A DNA stretch of 64,000 nt from a virus. Both the position numbers and the translations under genes were made by a program. The stretch lies in IMG/VR virus record IMGVR_UViG_3300037247_000961, positions 30,431-94,430 of that record. One strand, 5' to 3'. Shown piece by piece: positions 25,701-34,877 of the stretch. Numbering within the stretch: position 1 is the stretch's first letter; the number at the start of each line of letters is the position of its first letter. Below the pieces are notes generated by a model. It saw nothing but the letters and a program-made list of their open reading frames with translations, had not been told where the DNA came from and did no database searches.

Positions 25701-26258
25701 ATACAGGCGAATCGCATTAACACCTGGTGCACGTTCGAGTCGCGCTAAATCAATGATAGGTTCGGTCGTATTTGTTGCATCATAGATTAAAACACGATTC
25801 ATCCAAATCTTGAGGATTGCATCGGCAGGGCCTTCACAGAAATTGGCCCGGAATGAGCCGGTATAGGTATAGGAGCGAGACGTCTGGGTTGGGCCCATCT
25901 TGCCACCCAATTCCTCAGTGATCTCGTGTTCAACAAACCCCGGATAATAGGATATAATGCCGCCAACCACAAATTGGCCGAAACCAATTGGAATCGGGGT
26001 GCCATATGCAGCCACCATTCTTTTGTTGGGGTCTAGACGCGAGCCCACAATGTCGGGCAGTATTTGTGGAAACAGGATATTTCCTAACAGCGTTCCGCCT
26101 ATGAAACCTGCCTGTGCGCCGAACGCGGCTGCACCAAAAGGACCACCAATGGCGAATCCTATGGCAGCACCAGCCAGTCCCAGTCCCAATCGGCCAATAG
26201 TACTAGAGTCCCCAGACTCATCTGACCATATATCCCTGAGGACATTGAGGATATTCAT
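22779..26258 (-). CDS. Large tail-tip/host-specificity protein (GTA gp15-like)
   Basis: 1159 residues. The glycine-rich N-terminus (GLGLAGAAIGFAIGGPFG, GTLLGNILFP) followed by MVAAYGTPIPIGFGQFVVGG is characteristic of the large tip protein of gene transfer agents and phiJL001-like phages. A phage-tail_3-like region is near residues 690-860 (LVEEIISEIELPEVLEME, KRLPVVIRTSQKWLKLSPAD). No TIM-barrel hydrolase is apparent. It would form the distal tail hub contacting the host. Starts by ATGA overlap with the NlpC/P60 gene. Confidence 0.8.
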   Translation of the reverse strand: MNILNVLRDIWSDESGDSSTIGRLGLGLAGAAIGFAIGGPFGAAAFGAQAGFIGGTLLGNILFPQILPDIVGSRLDPNKRMVAAYGTPIPIGFGQFVVGGIISYYPGFVEHEITEELGGKMGPTQTSRSYTYTGSFRANFCEGPADAILKIWMNRVLIYDATNTTEPIIDLARLERAPGVNAIRLYLGTETQLPDPTEQADKGVNATPAYRGIVGAFFQNYPLDDSGGLPPQITVLIAMKATEILPITTLTGAPGGNSEWEWQPGKQSFLTSEQTRISNANQQILKKGGFGGGEPQFPCVDGEGNFYRIRDGFGDPEQKGGRITKVSGETLNQLLESAQLRDPFTDAKILGSLNWSKARVFGGIRSPEGNLIGEMIYCQRDTLSATAETGVFAIDNLLERGGGCINFYSPLKHIDTIVVDGERFLWTAAENGADTELNRINPGSGQPIETYTITGETFDLMTYDPVTNSLILGNVTNGMVRWGLDSHVIDARDDSFTYAGGDKNDSVFWNGPNSDGTMYIQVGATLGGFQEYNVHSMSAEPRIWSPAGDWGLPSSAIHRGMMDESRNAMMKREDVSLEIHWLYFDRKTGDPITVKEIVDFICLRIGLKLPQFVTSNLTQQLHGYLIAQRVAANTAIDPLRRFFFFNPISEDFKIKFPLLGTASIATIPEDDLAAGDDGDVRVEVDKLVEEIISEIELPEVLEMESAGEKREYQAQIQVAKWPRTTTNSRRRRFLSFPGTFISDTDAAKRLETLLYQIWNKRLPVVIRTSQKWLKLSPADVITVQAEGLSHQMVIGQIDQGANNVLEIRGSADDPRDLVSVATGFSGEIPGQTISNTAASQFFILDISLLRDQDDGFGVYVGGGPFNNSTGWKGEEIFRSLDGMDYAPFAFIPGSRAVDHGFTTTIPADADPGVWDRDTSITITMSRGTLPSTTEALALDGAGLLLVGNELLCYVTSVDNGNSSFTVSTLLRGRGGTEGEIDNHIAEERVIVISADTLIRKAMDLSDQGDPFFYKGVTRGGSLSEALRKIRTVLGKSQWTWAPVHVNGSITANDWTVNWTWRNRINGRWRNLQGLAAPGTFDYEVDILSGPGGTVLATYTSTASANGSVVTGASHQFFYDDADQSVDFGSPQTTVTFKIYPISLGGVGRGFSIEQTLIGG

Positions 26259-26692
26259 CGGTCCAAATCCTCAATGCGGAATGCCATCGTTGGAATCCAG
26301 CCAGCCGGGAGGCTGGTTTTCATCATTCTCCTAGCATCGCGATCAGCGTGGAAAAATTGCAAGGGCTTGAGGCTGGCAATGAGGGCAATGTGGTCTGGCC
26401 GACCATTGAGGCGGAACAGTAACATGTCGCCTGGGATGGCATCTTGCACCATAATAGGCACCATATGCTCTTGCATCGCATCGACCATCATGCGCGGAGT
26501 TAAGGGCCTTGGGAGCATAGCCAGTGGTGTTCCAAGCGCCACAAGTTCATTATATCCACCCATCTCACGTGCCACGCCGATAGGATAACCGATGCAGTTC
26601 GCACCTTCACGTGTCGAACCAACTTTGCGCCACGGCACCTCGTCATCAACCCATAATTGGGCAATGCGAAGAAATTCATTACGCGCCGGCAA
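26255..26692 (-). CDS. NlpC/P60 peptidase (GTA gp14-like)
   Basis: 145 residues. A catalytic cysteine lies in EGANCIGYPIGVARE and a histidine in PDHIALIASL, with a further His in FFHAD. GTA gp14 and relatives are tail-associated hydrolases thought to open peptidoglycan during DNA entry. The gene occupies exactly the gp14 position between DUF2163 and the tip protein. Confidence 0.8.
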   Translation of the reverse strand: MPARNEFLRIAQLWVDDEVPWRKVGSTREGANCIGYPIGVAREMGGYNELVALGTPLAMLPRPLTPRMMVDAMQEHMVPIMVQDAIPGDMLLFRLNGRPDHIALIASLKPLQFFHADRDARRMMKTSLPAGWIPTMAFRIEDLDR

Positions 26693-27785
26693 CGGGGGGT
26701 CTCACAATTTTGTTAGTGCCTGGCACGTGAGGCCAACCACGGTAATTGTTGATGTTGAAGAATCCTCCGCTACATCGGCCAATGCTCTTATCGCAGCCTG
26801 CGCTTAGGTTGAGATCTTCTCCAACTGTAATGGTGAAAGGTAAGGGCCGAGCAAAAAGGATTGTACCTGTGGCTAAATCCCAGTCTTTGACCGCGGATCG
26901 CAACGCGAGGTTAGTGTTGGGGCCATCGATAAACTTGGCAGTGCCCTCACGCAAATGAATGTCTGGGGCATCCGCCGCTGGGCTCATTGTGATTGTAATC
27001 TCACTCTGATCCACCACAGTCGCCACGGTCCCGACCAAACGGTTAGCGTGCATCGTGGTCCACTCAACGCCGCCCGTCTCCGTAGTCACGTTGCCAATGG
27101 TCAAATCCCACGTTGGCTCACTTGCATCGGTTGTACCTCCCTTGGTGCAACGAAAGATTCGATTCTTATCGGACGCACCTGTTGGACTTACATAATCTCC
27201 GATGCTGGCGTCGGCAGTATTAGTTTCGGTAACGGCCGTTGTTCCCTGCCAATTGGTTGGAACTTCAATCACCTTGCACTTACTATCGAATAGGTCTACA
27301 GGGCACTCCTCAACGACAATATCGCCAATCTCATTCAGGAATAATTCAAGCAGATCGCGGAATTCTGCAACAAACAAATTGTCGTGGATGCTGATACGTC
27401 CAAGGAAACCGGTTTGGAGTTTGATCTCTTTATGTGTGAGGTTTTTCCAATTGACTTGGAAAATCCATACCTGAGCAAAGTCGTAGCGCTCCGCGCGAAT
27501 ATCTTCCTTGGTGATAGTGGTGCTTTCAATGATGCCTTGGATTTCCATATTGCCGACTTTGAAATCGGCCGTACTCTCCAGGGCAGTGCGATTGAAGCCG
27601 GTATCTGACTTATAAATGAGCAAGCCGTCACTTTCACCATCGTCGACAAGGTCAAACGGCACATCAATATCAAGTGATGTGGCAGCAATGATAACACCAT
27701 CGGTGCGCTTGAGTTTCCAACACGTCGTCATCGACGTGGTGATCCCTTGCATGTGGGTATCAAGCGTCGAATCGATTACCTTCAT
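26679..27785 (-). CDS. DUF2163 tail protein (GTA gp13-like)
   Basis: 368 residues. The C-terminal signature GCDKSIGRCSGGFFNINNYR followed by GWPHVPG matches the Cys-rich end of DUF2163/phage_BR0599. The N-terminal part (FDLVDDGESDGLLIYKSDTG) also fits. A beta-rich stretch at residues about 180-260 makes it longer than a typical ~290-residue member. Part of the tail hub. Confidence 0.85.
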   Translation of the reverse strand: MKVIDSTLDTHMQGITTSMTTCWKLKRTDGVIIAATSLDIDVPFDLVDDGESDGLLIYKSDTGFNRTALESTADFKVGNMEIQGIIESTTITKEDIRAERYDFAQVWIFQVNWKNLTHKEIKLQTGFLGRISIHDNLFVAEFRDLLELFLNEIGDIVVEECPVDLFDSKCKVIEVPTNWQGTTAVTETNTADASIGDYVSPTGASDKNRIFRCTKGGTTDASEPTWDLTIGNVTTETGGVEWTTMHANRLVGTVATVVDQSEITITMSPAADAPDIHLREGTAKFIDGPNTNLALRSAVKDWDLATGTILFARPLPFTITVGEDLNLSAGCDKSIGRCSGGFFNINNYRGWPHVPGTNKIVRPPVAGA

Positions 27786-28657
27786 TGTTTTTCTTCCACG
27801 AGCGGGATATTTTGCCAGGAGCCCCGCCGGAACATGAGCAAGTTGAGTTTCAATTTGTCCGTATCGAATCGCATTGGAATATCGAACTCAAGGGCCACCT
27901 GAATATCGACACCCACGGCCGGCCAAAATCCGGCGAGCCATGTAATGATACCCGTGGTAAGATTGACGGTGTAATGTGTGTTTTCGGTCTGGACGACATT
28001 GTCCTTGAGCACAATAACGCGGCCACTGACAAGGTGTGTGATTGGACGGTCATAGTTGATACCACCATCACTGTACCGTTTGAAAATTGAATCTGTCTCA
28101 CGGAGCAACGTAATTGTGACGCTGGCTCCGGCACCCTCATTCACAATACCACTGGGCACTGTAATAGTGCCGGCCGATGTGGTACTGATTAGGAAAGTAC
28201 CATCGTTGCTTGCGCTCCCGGAAATCTCGATGTAGTCAGCCGCAAGGAATTTCTCTAGGTCGTTCCCGCTGTCCGAAATAGTGTCTGTCGCTGTAAATGA
28301 GATCGTCGAAGCCGTAAGTGTGATCGACGTGCCACCGGTTGCAACGGACTGATTATCTGTTGTGGGATTCTGCCAATCCCCGATCTTGAAGTCCGACCAA
28401 TCCTTGAATCGAAACGTGTGGGCTTTACCCTCGCGCGTGTAGAAAAAGGCCAAAAGGCTGTCGATGGTTGCCTCAAGGATGACACTGTCTTGATCCATCA
28501 GGCCATAGCCAATATCGAATTCAGCGCGTGTCCGCGCCCAATCAATATTGCGTTGCTCTTTACCTGAGCCCAACGGAGTAACAGTTGTTTTGAATCCTGG
28601 CCCGCCAAGCGCGCCGCGTTCTACGTCAACTGGAAGCCTGGTATCATGGAACGCCAT
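27782..28657 (-). CDS. DUF2460 tail protein (GTA gp12-like) with inserted domain
   Basis: 291 residues. The N-terminus FHDTRLPVDVERGALGGPGF with GSGKEQRN, and the C-terminal region TGIITWLAGFWPAVGVDIQV are DUF2460. Between residues about 95 and 195 there is an extra beta-rich, Thr/Ser-rich segment (ITLTASTISFTATDTISDSG) that the usual ~210-residue family lacks, possibly a surface Ig-like insert. Distal tail protein or hub adaptor. Confidence 0.85.
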   Translation of the reverse strand: MAFHDTRLPVDVERGALGGPGFKTTVTPLGSGKEQRNIDWARTRAEFDIGYGLMDQDSVILEATIDSLLAFFYTREGKAHTFRFKDWSDFKIGDWQNPTTDNQSVATGGTSITLTASTISFTATDTISDSGNDLEKFLAADYIEISGSASNDGTFLISTTSAGTITVPSGIVNEGAGASVTITLLRETDSIFKRYSDGGINYDRPITHLVSGRVIVLKDNVVQTENTHYTVNLTTGIITWLAGFWPAVGVDIQVALEFDIPMRFDTDKLKLNLLMFRRGSWQNIPLVEEKQ

Positions 28658-31600
28658 TAACCTCTCCCTCGCGCAGCGGCAATCCCACTGCCTGCTTGGC
28701 CCATGATCTGATGGCGACTGCGGTTAAACCCGCCGACGTCCGGCGATTCAATGTTCCAAATTTGTGTGATGTTTCCACCTTCCTGTCGCGCTTGCTCTGG
28801 CGTTCGTACAGACACTTCTTCGCCGCGGGTTGCCTTGAATTGAACTAATGTTCTATCTATGCCGCCTGGCCCTCCAACGGTGAAGTCTCCGCCATGTCGG
28901 AAGGATGGGCCTAGGGGGAGCAGAGCCGCGCTGGCCCCGGCGCTGCCGGCGCCGGTCAGTGGAGCAGCGCCGCCTCCTAAACTAAACAGGCTCTCTAAGA
29001 AGCCCCCACCCCCTCCACTTGCAGCAATGGTTTGAAGGGATAAGGCTGCGGCTTCGGCTGCAACGGCAAGCGTTGTTAATGATGTTGTCGCGGTTACCGT
29101 TGCCGCTGTCTCGGTTGCGGTGCCAATCGCGGCCTCTAAGGTGCCCTTTACCAGATCCGTACCAAGAGCCGTTGCCGCTGGCAGTGCCGCGCTTGTTACA
29201 TTCTCAATTGCCGGTGCGGCGTTTGTTAAAGCCTGCGTAACGGTATCTGCCGCTGTGCCTATTGCGGTCAACGCAGGGTCGACGCTAAATCCGCGACCTC
29301 CAGGATCTGAACCTGCTGGTGGTAAAGTGTCCTCAGACCCGAAGAACTTATTGAACAATCCCTGTAAACCCTTGGTCGGATCTTCATCACCGATACCAGT
29401 TTTGCCTAAGCCAAGTAAGTTGGCCAATGGATTGACGATGGCCCCCTGGATTGCCAAACGGGCCAGATCTGAAATGATGCTATTGATGAGGCTGGCAAAA
29501 TCCAATTTGCCCGTGGTGACGAATTCGGCCAATGCATCACCGGCACCACGGAAAGCATTCGTGAGCACAGATTCAATCCTTGACGCAAGGTCTTCCGAGT
29601 CACGTCCCATCTTGAGGAACGAGCGCTCGATGCCGGATACAAGGTCTGTTTGTTGATCAAGGAACGCAATGCGCGCGTCGCGCATGGCCTGCGTCCGTTC
29701 CTTCTCGGAAAGTGCAGCCGTGGCCATTGAACCATTTAGCGCATCGATAGCATGCTTATAATCTTGTACCGGCCCAAGGATATCCTCGATCACTTCACGC
29801 TGATCTCGGAGCGCCTGATTCTCACGTGCCAAATTCTCGATGAGTAGTTTATGTGCGGGCTGGAGTGCGTCATCGGCAGCAGCCTTGGCATCAAGCAGCA
29901 CTTGTTGAATCTCGCGTTCGCGGTTAGACACCTTGAGCAGGTCCGCTTCTTGAATTAAGGCTTGCCTAAGTTCCTCTAACTTTGGCGGAAGCGCCTTTGG
30001 GTCACGCCCCGAACCATCGTCGACGACTAACCCCTTTCCGGCTTGAACGCCACGAAGCCTTTGTAATGCTGCGTCCAGATTCTCCACGTGGGCAGTCAAA
30101 GTTTTCACGGCTTCGGAACCAGGAGCCAAAAATTCCGTGATTAGAAGCTGGTCCGAAATCCGAGTTTTCAATTCCTCAATGGTATCGATGAAGGCGGTAA
30201 ATTCATCGCCGGTCAATTTCCCATTCTTCGTGGCTTTTTTCAAAGCCCCTGCAATTTCCCCAATCTCTTCCGAAAAGCCTTGGATTGCATCGGTTGGAAT
30301 CACAATATCCTTGAAGAAACCTACAATTTGCTCCTTCATCTTCTCAAAAGTTTCCGCGATGTCTTCACCATTTGCCTTAGCGATAGCGGCCAAAATGGCA
30401 AATGCAGCAATTGCTGCCGCAGCCATTGCCGGAATAATGCGTGCACTAAGCAAAGTCATCGTAACAACCAACTTTTTAAGTTGACTGATGAGGATGGCAA
30501 TGGCTCCAACGACGAGCCGTCCCAAGATCACAGTGCCCATGATGGTTAGGGCCTTCGCCAACATGTCCGCATTATTGGCAACGATGCGCAAGAACTGCGC
30601 AGTCTTTTCGAGCAACGTACGTAACCCGGATGTTCCCCCCTCGTCTCCCAGTTCAAGGATCACACCTTCAAAGGCAGACTTCACACGTAGCAAAGCGCCA
30701 TTAAGGTTATCATCCATGACCTCGGCCATCTCTTCAGCAGTGCCAGCGGCTTCCCGATTCAGTCGGGCCAGTTCCTTGAGACGTGGCAAACTATCAATCA
30801 GGATTAGGAGATTATTCGCTTGTCGTATACCGACCAATTCATATGCTTGTGTCAATCCAATGTTGGCCGCACGGAGCGTCTCAAGAACTGGAATAAGCCC
30901 GCGGGATTCGATGTTGACGTCTTTTAGGCTCAGATCAACGGCCTTAAGAGATTTCTTGGCAGCACCTGCACCAGCGAGCAATTTGATGAAGGATGTACGC
31001 AAGCCTGAGCCGGCTCGCGTACCCTGAATAGCAGCGTCAGACAGTACACCAATCGCAGCCGCGGTCGTCTCAACGGAAACACCCAAGGCAGCCGCGGCCG
31101 GCGCCGCAAAGGACATAGCGTCACCAAGCTGTTCGACATTGGTATTAGACTTAGATGACGTTTTCGCGAGCACATCAATAACACGATTCATGGAATTGGC
31201 TTCCAATCGGAAACCCTTTAAGACGTTGGATGCAATATCTGCAGCCCGCGCCACATCAATCAATCCAACTTGCGCAAGGTTGAGTGTGCCCTGAATTGTT
31301 TGCAAAACCTGATTTGCATCGAAGCCCGTACGGGCAAGAAATACCATTCCCTCCGCTGCCTGTGTCGCGCTGAACCGGGTTTCAATACCAAGTTTCTTTG
31401 CTCGATTACGAAGCGCATCGAAGGCGGCACCTGTCTCCCCCGTGATAGCCTTAATCGTCGACATGGACTGCGAGAAATCCGCAAGCGTACGAATGGTACT
31501 GCGTAGAATCAGCGCCCCGCCGAGCGCGCCCAGAGCGGAGCGGAGGAGCGACACTCCACCCTGAGCGGCTCGTGACGCAGTCCCGATCTTCGCGATATTA

Positions 31601-31659
31601 CGCGAAACGCGCCGGGAACCGCGTTCACTGACGACAATGTCCAGACGCTCTACGGCGAT
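28657..31659 (-). CDS. Tape measure protein, apparent AUC start
   Basis: About 1000 residues. Sets tail length. TMP-type sequence near the N-terminus (FSQSMSTIKAITGETGAAFD, GIETRFSATQAAEGMVFLA), then helical and transmembrane-like segments (VIPAMAAAAIAAFAILAAIA), a coiled-coil middle and an Ala/Gly/Thr-rich C-terminus. The first in-frame ATG/GTG/TTG-type start is the GTG at 31554. However, 35 further codons upstream read as ordinary TMP sequence (AVERLDIVVSERGSRRVSRN) and begin at an ATC (31659-31657) placed 6 bases after AAAGGCAGG, just inside an in-frame stop at 31680. I take the ATC as the start. Confidence 0.8.
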   Translation of the reverse strand: MAVERLDIVVSERGSRRVSRNIAKIGTASRAAQGGVSLLRSALGALGGALILRSTIRTLADFSQSMSTIKAITGETGAAFDALRNRAKKLGIETRFSATQAAEGMVFLARTGFDANQVLQTIQGTLNLAQVGLIDVARAADIASNVLKGFRLEANSMNRVIDVLAKTSSKSNTNVEQLGDAMSFAAPAAAALGVSVETTAAAIGVLSDAAIQGTRAGSGLRTSFIKLLAGAGAAKKSLKAVDLSLKDVNIESRGLIPVLETLRAANIGLTQAYELVGIRQANNLLILIDSLPRLKELARLNREAAGTAEEMAEVMDDNLNGALLRVKSAFEGVILELGDEGGTSGLRTLLEKTAQFLRIVANNADMLAKALTIMGTVILGRLVVGAIAILISQLKKLVVTMTLLSARIIPAMAAAAIAAFAILAAIAKANGEDIAETFEKMKEQIVGFFKDIVIPTDAIQGFSEEIGEIAGALKKATKNGKLTGDEFTAFIDTIEELKTRISDQLLITEFLAPGSEAVKTLTAHVENLDAALQRLRGVQAGKGLVVDDGSGRDPKALPPKLEELRQALIQEADLLKVSNREREIQQVLLDAKAAADDALQPAHKLLIENLARENQALRDQREVIEDILGPVQDYKHAIDALNGSMATAALSEKERTQAMRDARIAFLDQQTDLVSGIERSFLKMGRDSEDLASRIESVLTNAFRGAGDALAEFVTTGKLDFASLINSIISDLARLAIQGAIVNPLANLLGLGKTGIGDEDPTKGLQGLFNKFFGSEDTLPPAGSDPGGRGFSVDPALTAIGTAADTVTQALTNAAPAIENVTSAALPAATALGTDLVKGTLEAAIGTATETAATVTATTSLTTLAVAAEAAALSLQTIAASGGGGGFLESLFSLGGGAAPLTGAGSAGASAALLPLGPSFRHGGDFTVGGPGGIDRTLVQFKATRGEEVSVRTPEQARQEGGNITQIWNIESPDVGGFNRSRHQIMGQAGSGIAAARGRG

Positions 31660-31693
31660 GGCACACCTGCCTTTCGATTAGAGGGTTCGGCCA

Positions 31694-32098
31694 TTACTTA
31701 AAAACCCTCGTCTTAGCAAGTACCGCAACTGCTGCCAATACAGCAAGTTGAACAAATCCAGCCGGTGCCTGAGACGATGACCCCTCATTCAATTCGTTAA
31801 TGTAAGGAACATTATTCGACAAAATAATGTCCACACGCTTTTCGCGTGCCCGAATCAGTGTATTGTTCCGTGCAATAGTGGCTGCTCCGTCTATGTCCTC
31901 GGCATCAATCTCCTTTGTGATTGGTGCGACTAACCCAATTTGCCAATTCGCGCGTGCGTGTCCTGTCTTGACCGGGGTCTCTAGTATTACAACCTGGTTA
32001 ATAACTAGCGCTGCGGACTTGACAGCGTCCGACGCGCCCGACTCAACTTGCCGAGCGCGTCGTCGAATCCGTCTTGCAAAAATCTCTGGACTCGCCAT
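31694..32098 (-). CDS. HK97 gp10-like tail/neck protein
   Basis: 134 residues. The pattern ETPVKTGHARANW followed by NNVPYINELNEGSSSQAPAG is characteristic of HK97 gp10-like tail-completion proteins. Such genes normally lie between the connector and tail terminator; here it is displaced to between the tail chaperones and the tape measure. ATG forms TGATG with the chaperone extension stop. Confidence 0.7.
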   Translation of the reverse strand: MASPEIFARRIRRRARQVESGASDAVKSAALVINQVVILETPVKTGHARANWQIGLVAPITKEIDAEDIDGAATIARNNTLIRAREKRVDIILSNNVPYINELNEGSSSQAPAGFVQLAVLAAVAVLAKTRVFK

Positions 32099-32879
32099 CA
32101 ACCGTTGCCTTTATTCTTCTCACGGTGCCATTCCACATACCAAGCATCAAGTGCTTGAACGCAGTAAATCAGGTCTATCCGCTGATCTCCAATTACTCCA
32201 ATTCGGTCGCAGTAATCATAGATCGTTAACCACGGAATCCGCCCCATCGACATGCTGTTGAGGCGGCTTGAGTCTAAATCCATGAAGGCTTGCATATACA
32301 AGCCCAACCCCATATCAAGCTCCGGCGCGTCGCGGATGCTGTTCGGATAAGGTTGTTTCGTCTGCAAGCAAGCCCTCAAGATTGCCTGTTCATGCGGTCC
32401 TTGCTCCAGTGTGTACTGGAGGACCGCGATTAGTTTCCCGTGTCTGCCTCCTGATACTGAATCAGGTACAGTGCCAGCTTCTCCGCATCTTCCTTGAACC
32501 ACATGAACAATTCCGGCAAATCGATCATCGCCTGGACCACGTTGTCACGGGTGAATGGAACCAGCTTGATGGGGTCACCCGCCTTCTTGGACTTGGCCTC
32601 GATGCCAATTTCCCATTCGCCCTTGGCATTTTTGGTTTCCCAATGGAGGACGATTGAATCAGCATAAACCTCGCGCAGGATCTCGATGGCCACGTCATTA
32701 TCCATGGTCCCGGTTTTCCTAGCACGTTCATGTGGCTTCGCCCGAGCGTCCAAAAGCCTTTCATATTTCTTGTTAGACCCGCCAGCACGGGCCAATGTGA
32801 CACGGAACGAACCGTAATTGATCTCCACGCCCTTGGTCTCAAGGGCTTTGTCGGTTTCGAGTTGTTCATACATGCTCAT
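32098..32879 (-). CDS. Tail assembly chaperone, frameshifted long form (lambda gpGT-like)
   Basis: If ribosomes slip -1 at GGGAAAC (32439-32433), the 149-residue chaperone is extended to about 260 residues: the zero frame GGA AAC TAA becomes GGG AAA CTA ATC, continuing as LIAVLQYTLEQGPHEQAI and ending at 32098. The -1 frame is open from 32502 and has no credible start of its own. This is the arrangement of lambda G and GT, required for tail assembly around the tape measure protein. Confidence 0.75.
32430..32879 (-). CDS. Tail assembly chaperone, short form (lambda gpG-like)
   Basis: 149 residues from the ATG at 32879 (AGAGGAG in front); the longer frame to 33047 overlaps the tube protein gene and is not needed. 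Sequence includes GVEINYGSFRVTLARAGG and LVPFTRDNVVQAMIDLPE, with a helical end. Position directly after the tube protein and before the tape measure is that of tail chaperones. Ends within the frameshift site. Confidence 0.75.
   Translation of the reverse strand: MSMYEQLETDKALETKGVEINYGSFRVTLARAGGSNKKYERLLDARAKPHERARKTGTMDNDVAIEILREVYADSIVLHWETKNAKGEWEIGIEAKSKKAGDPIKLVPFTRDNVVQAMIDLPELFMWFKEDAEKLALYLIQYQEADTGN
32433..32439 (-). promoter_or_regulatory. -1 ribosomal frameshift slippery site GGGAAAC
   Basis: On the minus strand the heptamer G GGA AAC lies directly before the zero-frame stop TAA (32432-32430). It fits X XXY YYZ exactly and resembles the lambda G/T site GGGAAAG. The downstream -1 frame is open for about 110 codons. 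Confidence 0.8.
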
Positions 32880-32994
32880 GGTGTTGCTCCTCTGCAATTG
32901 GGGTTGACGCGAGGGCCATGTGACCCTCGCGTTTAGTGCCATCCCGATTAGGTGTCCAAGGAATCGGGCCACAATGGCCCGATTCATGGCCCGT

Positions 32995-34866
32995 TTAGAT
33001 GTCCGCGGAATCGGGAAGGAAGTCGAAGAACACGAACATCGCGACATAATCGAGGGTAGAATCGATTATCGCCGCAGTGGCCGCGGTCATATCCAACGGC
33101 AACGTGATTGCTTGGTCTTGCACAACGTTCAATCGCGCATCGCCCAAAGTGATCAGCGGCAAATCAAGCACGAAGCCCGCTTTGCTCCCTGCTACACCCT
33201 TGACACATGCGAAGTCGAGGGTCACATTGGCATTGTCCTTGACCGCTTCAATCGACGCCACACTGGCGAAGTACGCAGTAATCGACCCGCCGATGTTCAG
33301 CGTGCCATGACTAATCTCGAAAGAGCCCAACGTGCCAACGGCTTTGTTCGGAGTCAGGTTTTCGTTGAACGTGATTTCGAGGTTCTGTGCGAAAGCGAAC
33401 AGTGGAGTCGGCGCCTCGGTGCCGTCCACGTGTACCGCCAGCCGAATGCGACTAAAGTCGGACGAAGTGTTGAAAGCGTCCGATTCAACTACGGCCGGGC
33501 GCGTCCCGGTCTTGAGCGCAGTCGGCCCGTCAACCGTTGAACTGTCGCCGGCGATGAACGAAAGGTTGGCCATTAGCTTGCTCGCCGAAGGAATCGTAAG
33601 CGATGCCTCGCTTGGCACTGCGCCCTCGATATATTCGGCCTGAATCTCAGACGATTGAGCGTCATCGGGTTTGCCGAGTTGCCGCTCTAGCTGGTAGGTG
33701 CGCCGGAAAATGAGGTTGCTAGCATCGTTCTCATTCTTGAGCACACGGCCAAGGTAGATTTCGATGGTCTCATCACCGCCGGTCTCTGTGACCATTGCCA
33801 AATCAGACTTATCGAATTCCAACCGTGCCGCAACAACCGTGCGTACCCGCTTGAAACCGTTGTTTGCCGCGGTATCGAATAGGCTTGCCGCAAGCTCCCC
33901 ACCGATGTAGACCCACTCACCTGGGATTACGCCCAAATCGGTGAAGTCCGTTGTGGTGGAGGTAAGTGCCGGGAATGTACTGGCCACGTCCACATCAATG
34001 TCATTGGCGTCGCACTGGAAGCCAACTGTGGTCAACGTCGCTGCGGCATTCGGAGTTGCATCCAGCACCAAGTTTTCTACGACGGTGATGATGTTATCTG
34101 CAACGGAGGAAACGACAAAGTTGCCATTGTTCCCAGCGTCGTCGTTACCCTGCATGCGAACGATATCGCCTGCACCCCAGACCAAGCCATTACCATAGGT
34201 CAGGGTCAAAGTGAGAGCATCGTCACCTGAGCCAGTGATCTTCGTGGTAGCAGCCCCCGCGCTGGTATCCGTGTCGGTGCGGCCTTCAAGGCCACCCGAG
34301 AAGCCGGTGAAGGTCAAAGCCACGGTATCCACAAGGCCACCAGTCTGTCCGGTCACCAAGAACCGAGCCAAAACCGTCGCATTCGCGTCAGTGACTTCGA
34401 CGAGATCACCGTCCGCGTAGCCAGTGCCCGCCACCACCACGACAGCGGAGAGCGCCACGCGACTGTCAACGGTGATTGTGTCGGTCGCCGTGGTAATGCC
34501 GGTGATCGAATAATCCTCGAACCCGCCGGTTATACCCGCCCGCCGGGGCTGACGGTCGTCTCCGACGTCATTCTTGCGCCGGAAGTCGGCAAACATGACA
34601 CCTTCCCACAAGTCTTGCAGGCTGGTTTGCGTCACGTCAAAGGTGTAGCCGCCGGATGCGTCCAGGTCCGTGACCAGACCCTTCTTCGGCATACGGCTCG
34701 CGTTGATGGGGTTACGAGCAGTCGTTACGATGCTTCCACCGAAATCGTCGTACTCGTTGGGCTCCATCGGCAGCCAGATCGGCGTGCCAGGGAGCACCTT
34801 GAAGCTCAGTTCCTCTGCGACTCTCAAACCAGTCGCGTTGGAATCGATTTTGTTGACAGCCGCCAT
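32995..34866 (-). CDS. Major tail tube protein with inserted beta domains
   Basis: 623 residues. N-terminal FKVLPGTPIWLPMEPNEY and C-terminal EITFNENLTPNKAVGTLG with GGSITAYF are typical of siphovirus tail tube proteins, but most are 200-400 residues. The extra length is beta-rich, repetitive in Gly/Thr/Asp (residues about 110-330), likely surface domains decorating the tube. A good ribosome-binding site (AGGAGA) precedes the ATG. Confidence 0.75.
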   Translation of the reverse strand: MAAVNKIDSNATGLRVAEELSFKVLPGTPIWLPMEPNEYDDFGGSIVTTARNPINASRMPKKGLVTDLDASGGYTFDVTQTSLQDLWEGVMFADFRRKNDVGDDRQPRRAGITGGFEDYSITGITTATDTITVDSRVALSAVVVVAGTGYADGDLVEVTDANATVLARFLVTGQTGGLVDTVALTFTGFSGGLEGRTDTDTSAGAATTKITGSGDDALTLTLTYGNGLVWGAGDIVRMQGNDDAGNNGNFVVSSVADNIITVVENLVLDATPNAAATLTTVGFQCDANDIDVDVASTFPALTSTTTDFTDLGVIPGEWVYIGGELAASLFDTAANNGFKRVRTVVAARLEFDKSDLAMVTETGGDETIEIYLGRVLKNENDASNLIFRRTYQLERQLGKPDDAQSSEIQAEYIEGAVPSEASLTIPSASKLMANLSFIAGDSSTVDGPTALKTGTRPAVVESDAFNTSSDFSRIRLAVHVDGTEAPTPLFAFAQNLEITFNENLTPNKAVGTLGSFEISHGTLNIGGSITAYFASVASIEAVKDNANVTLDFACVKGVAGSKAGFVLDLPLITLGDARLNVVQDQAITLPLDMTAATAAIIDSTLDYVAMFVFFDFLPDSADI

Positions 34867-34877
34867 GGCAATGTCTC

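Noticed and set aside
32098-32502. Second chaperone frame considered as a stand-alone gene
   Set aside because: Its first 20 codons overlap the upstream gene and no credible start exists; the slippery site explains it better.
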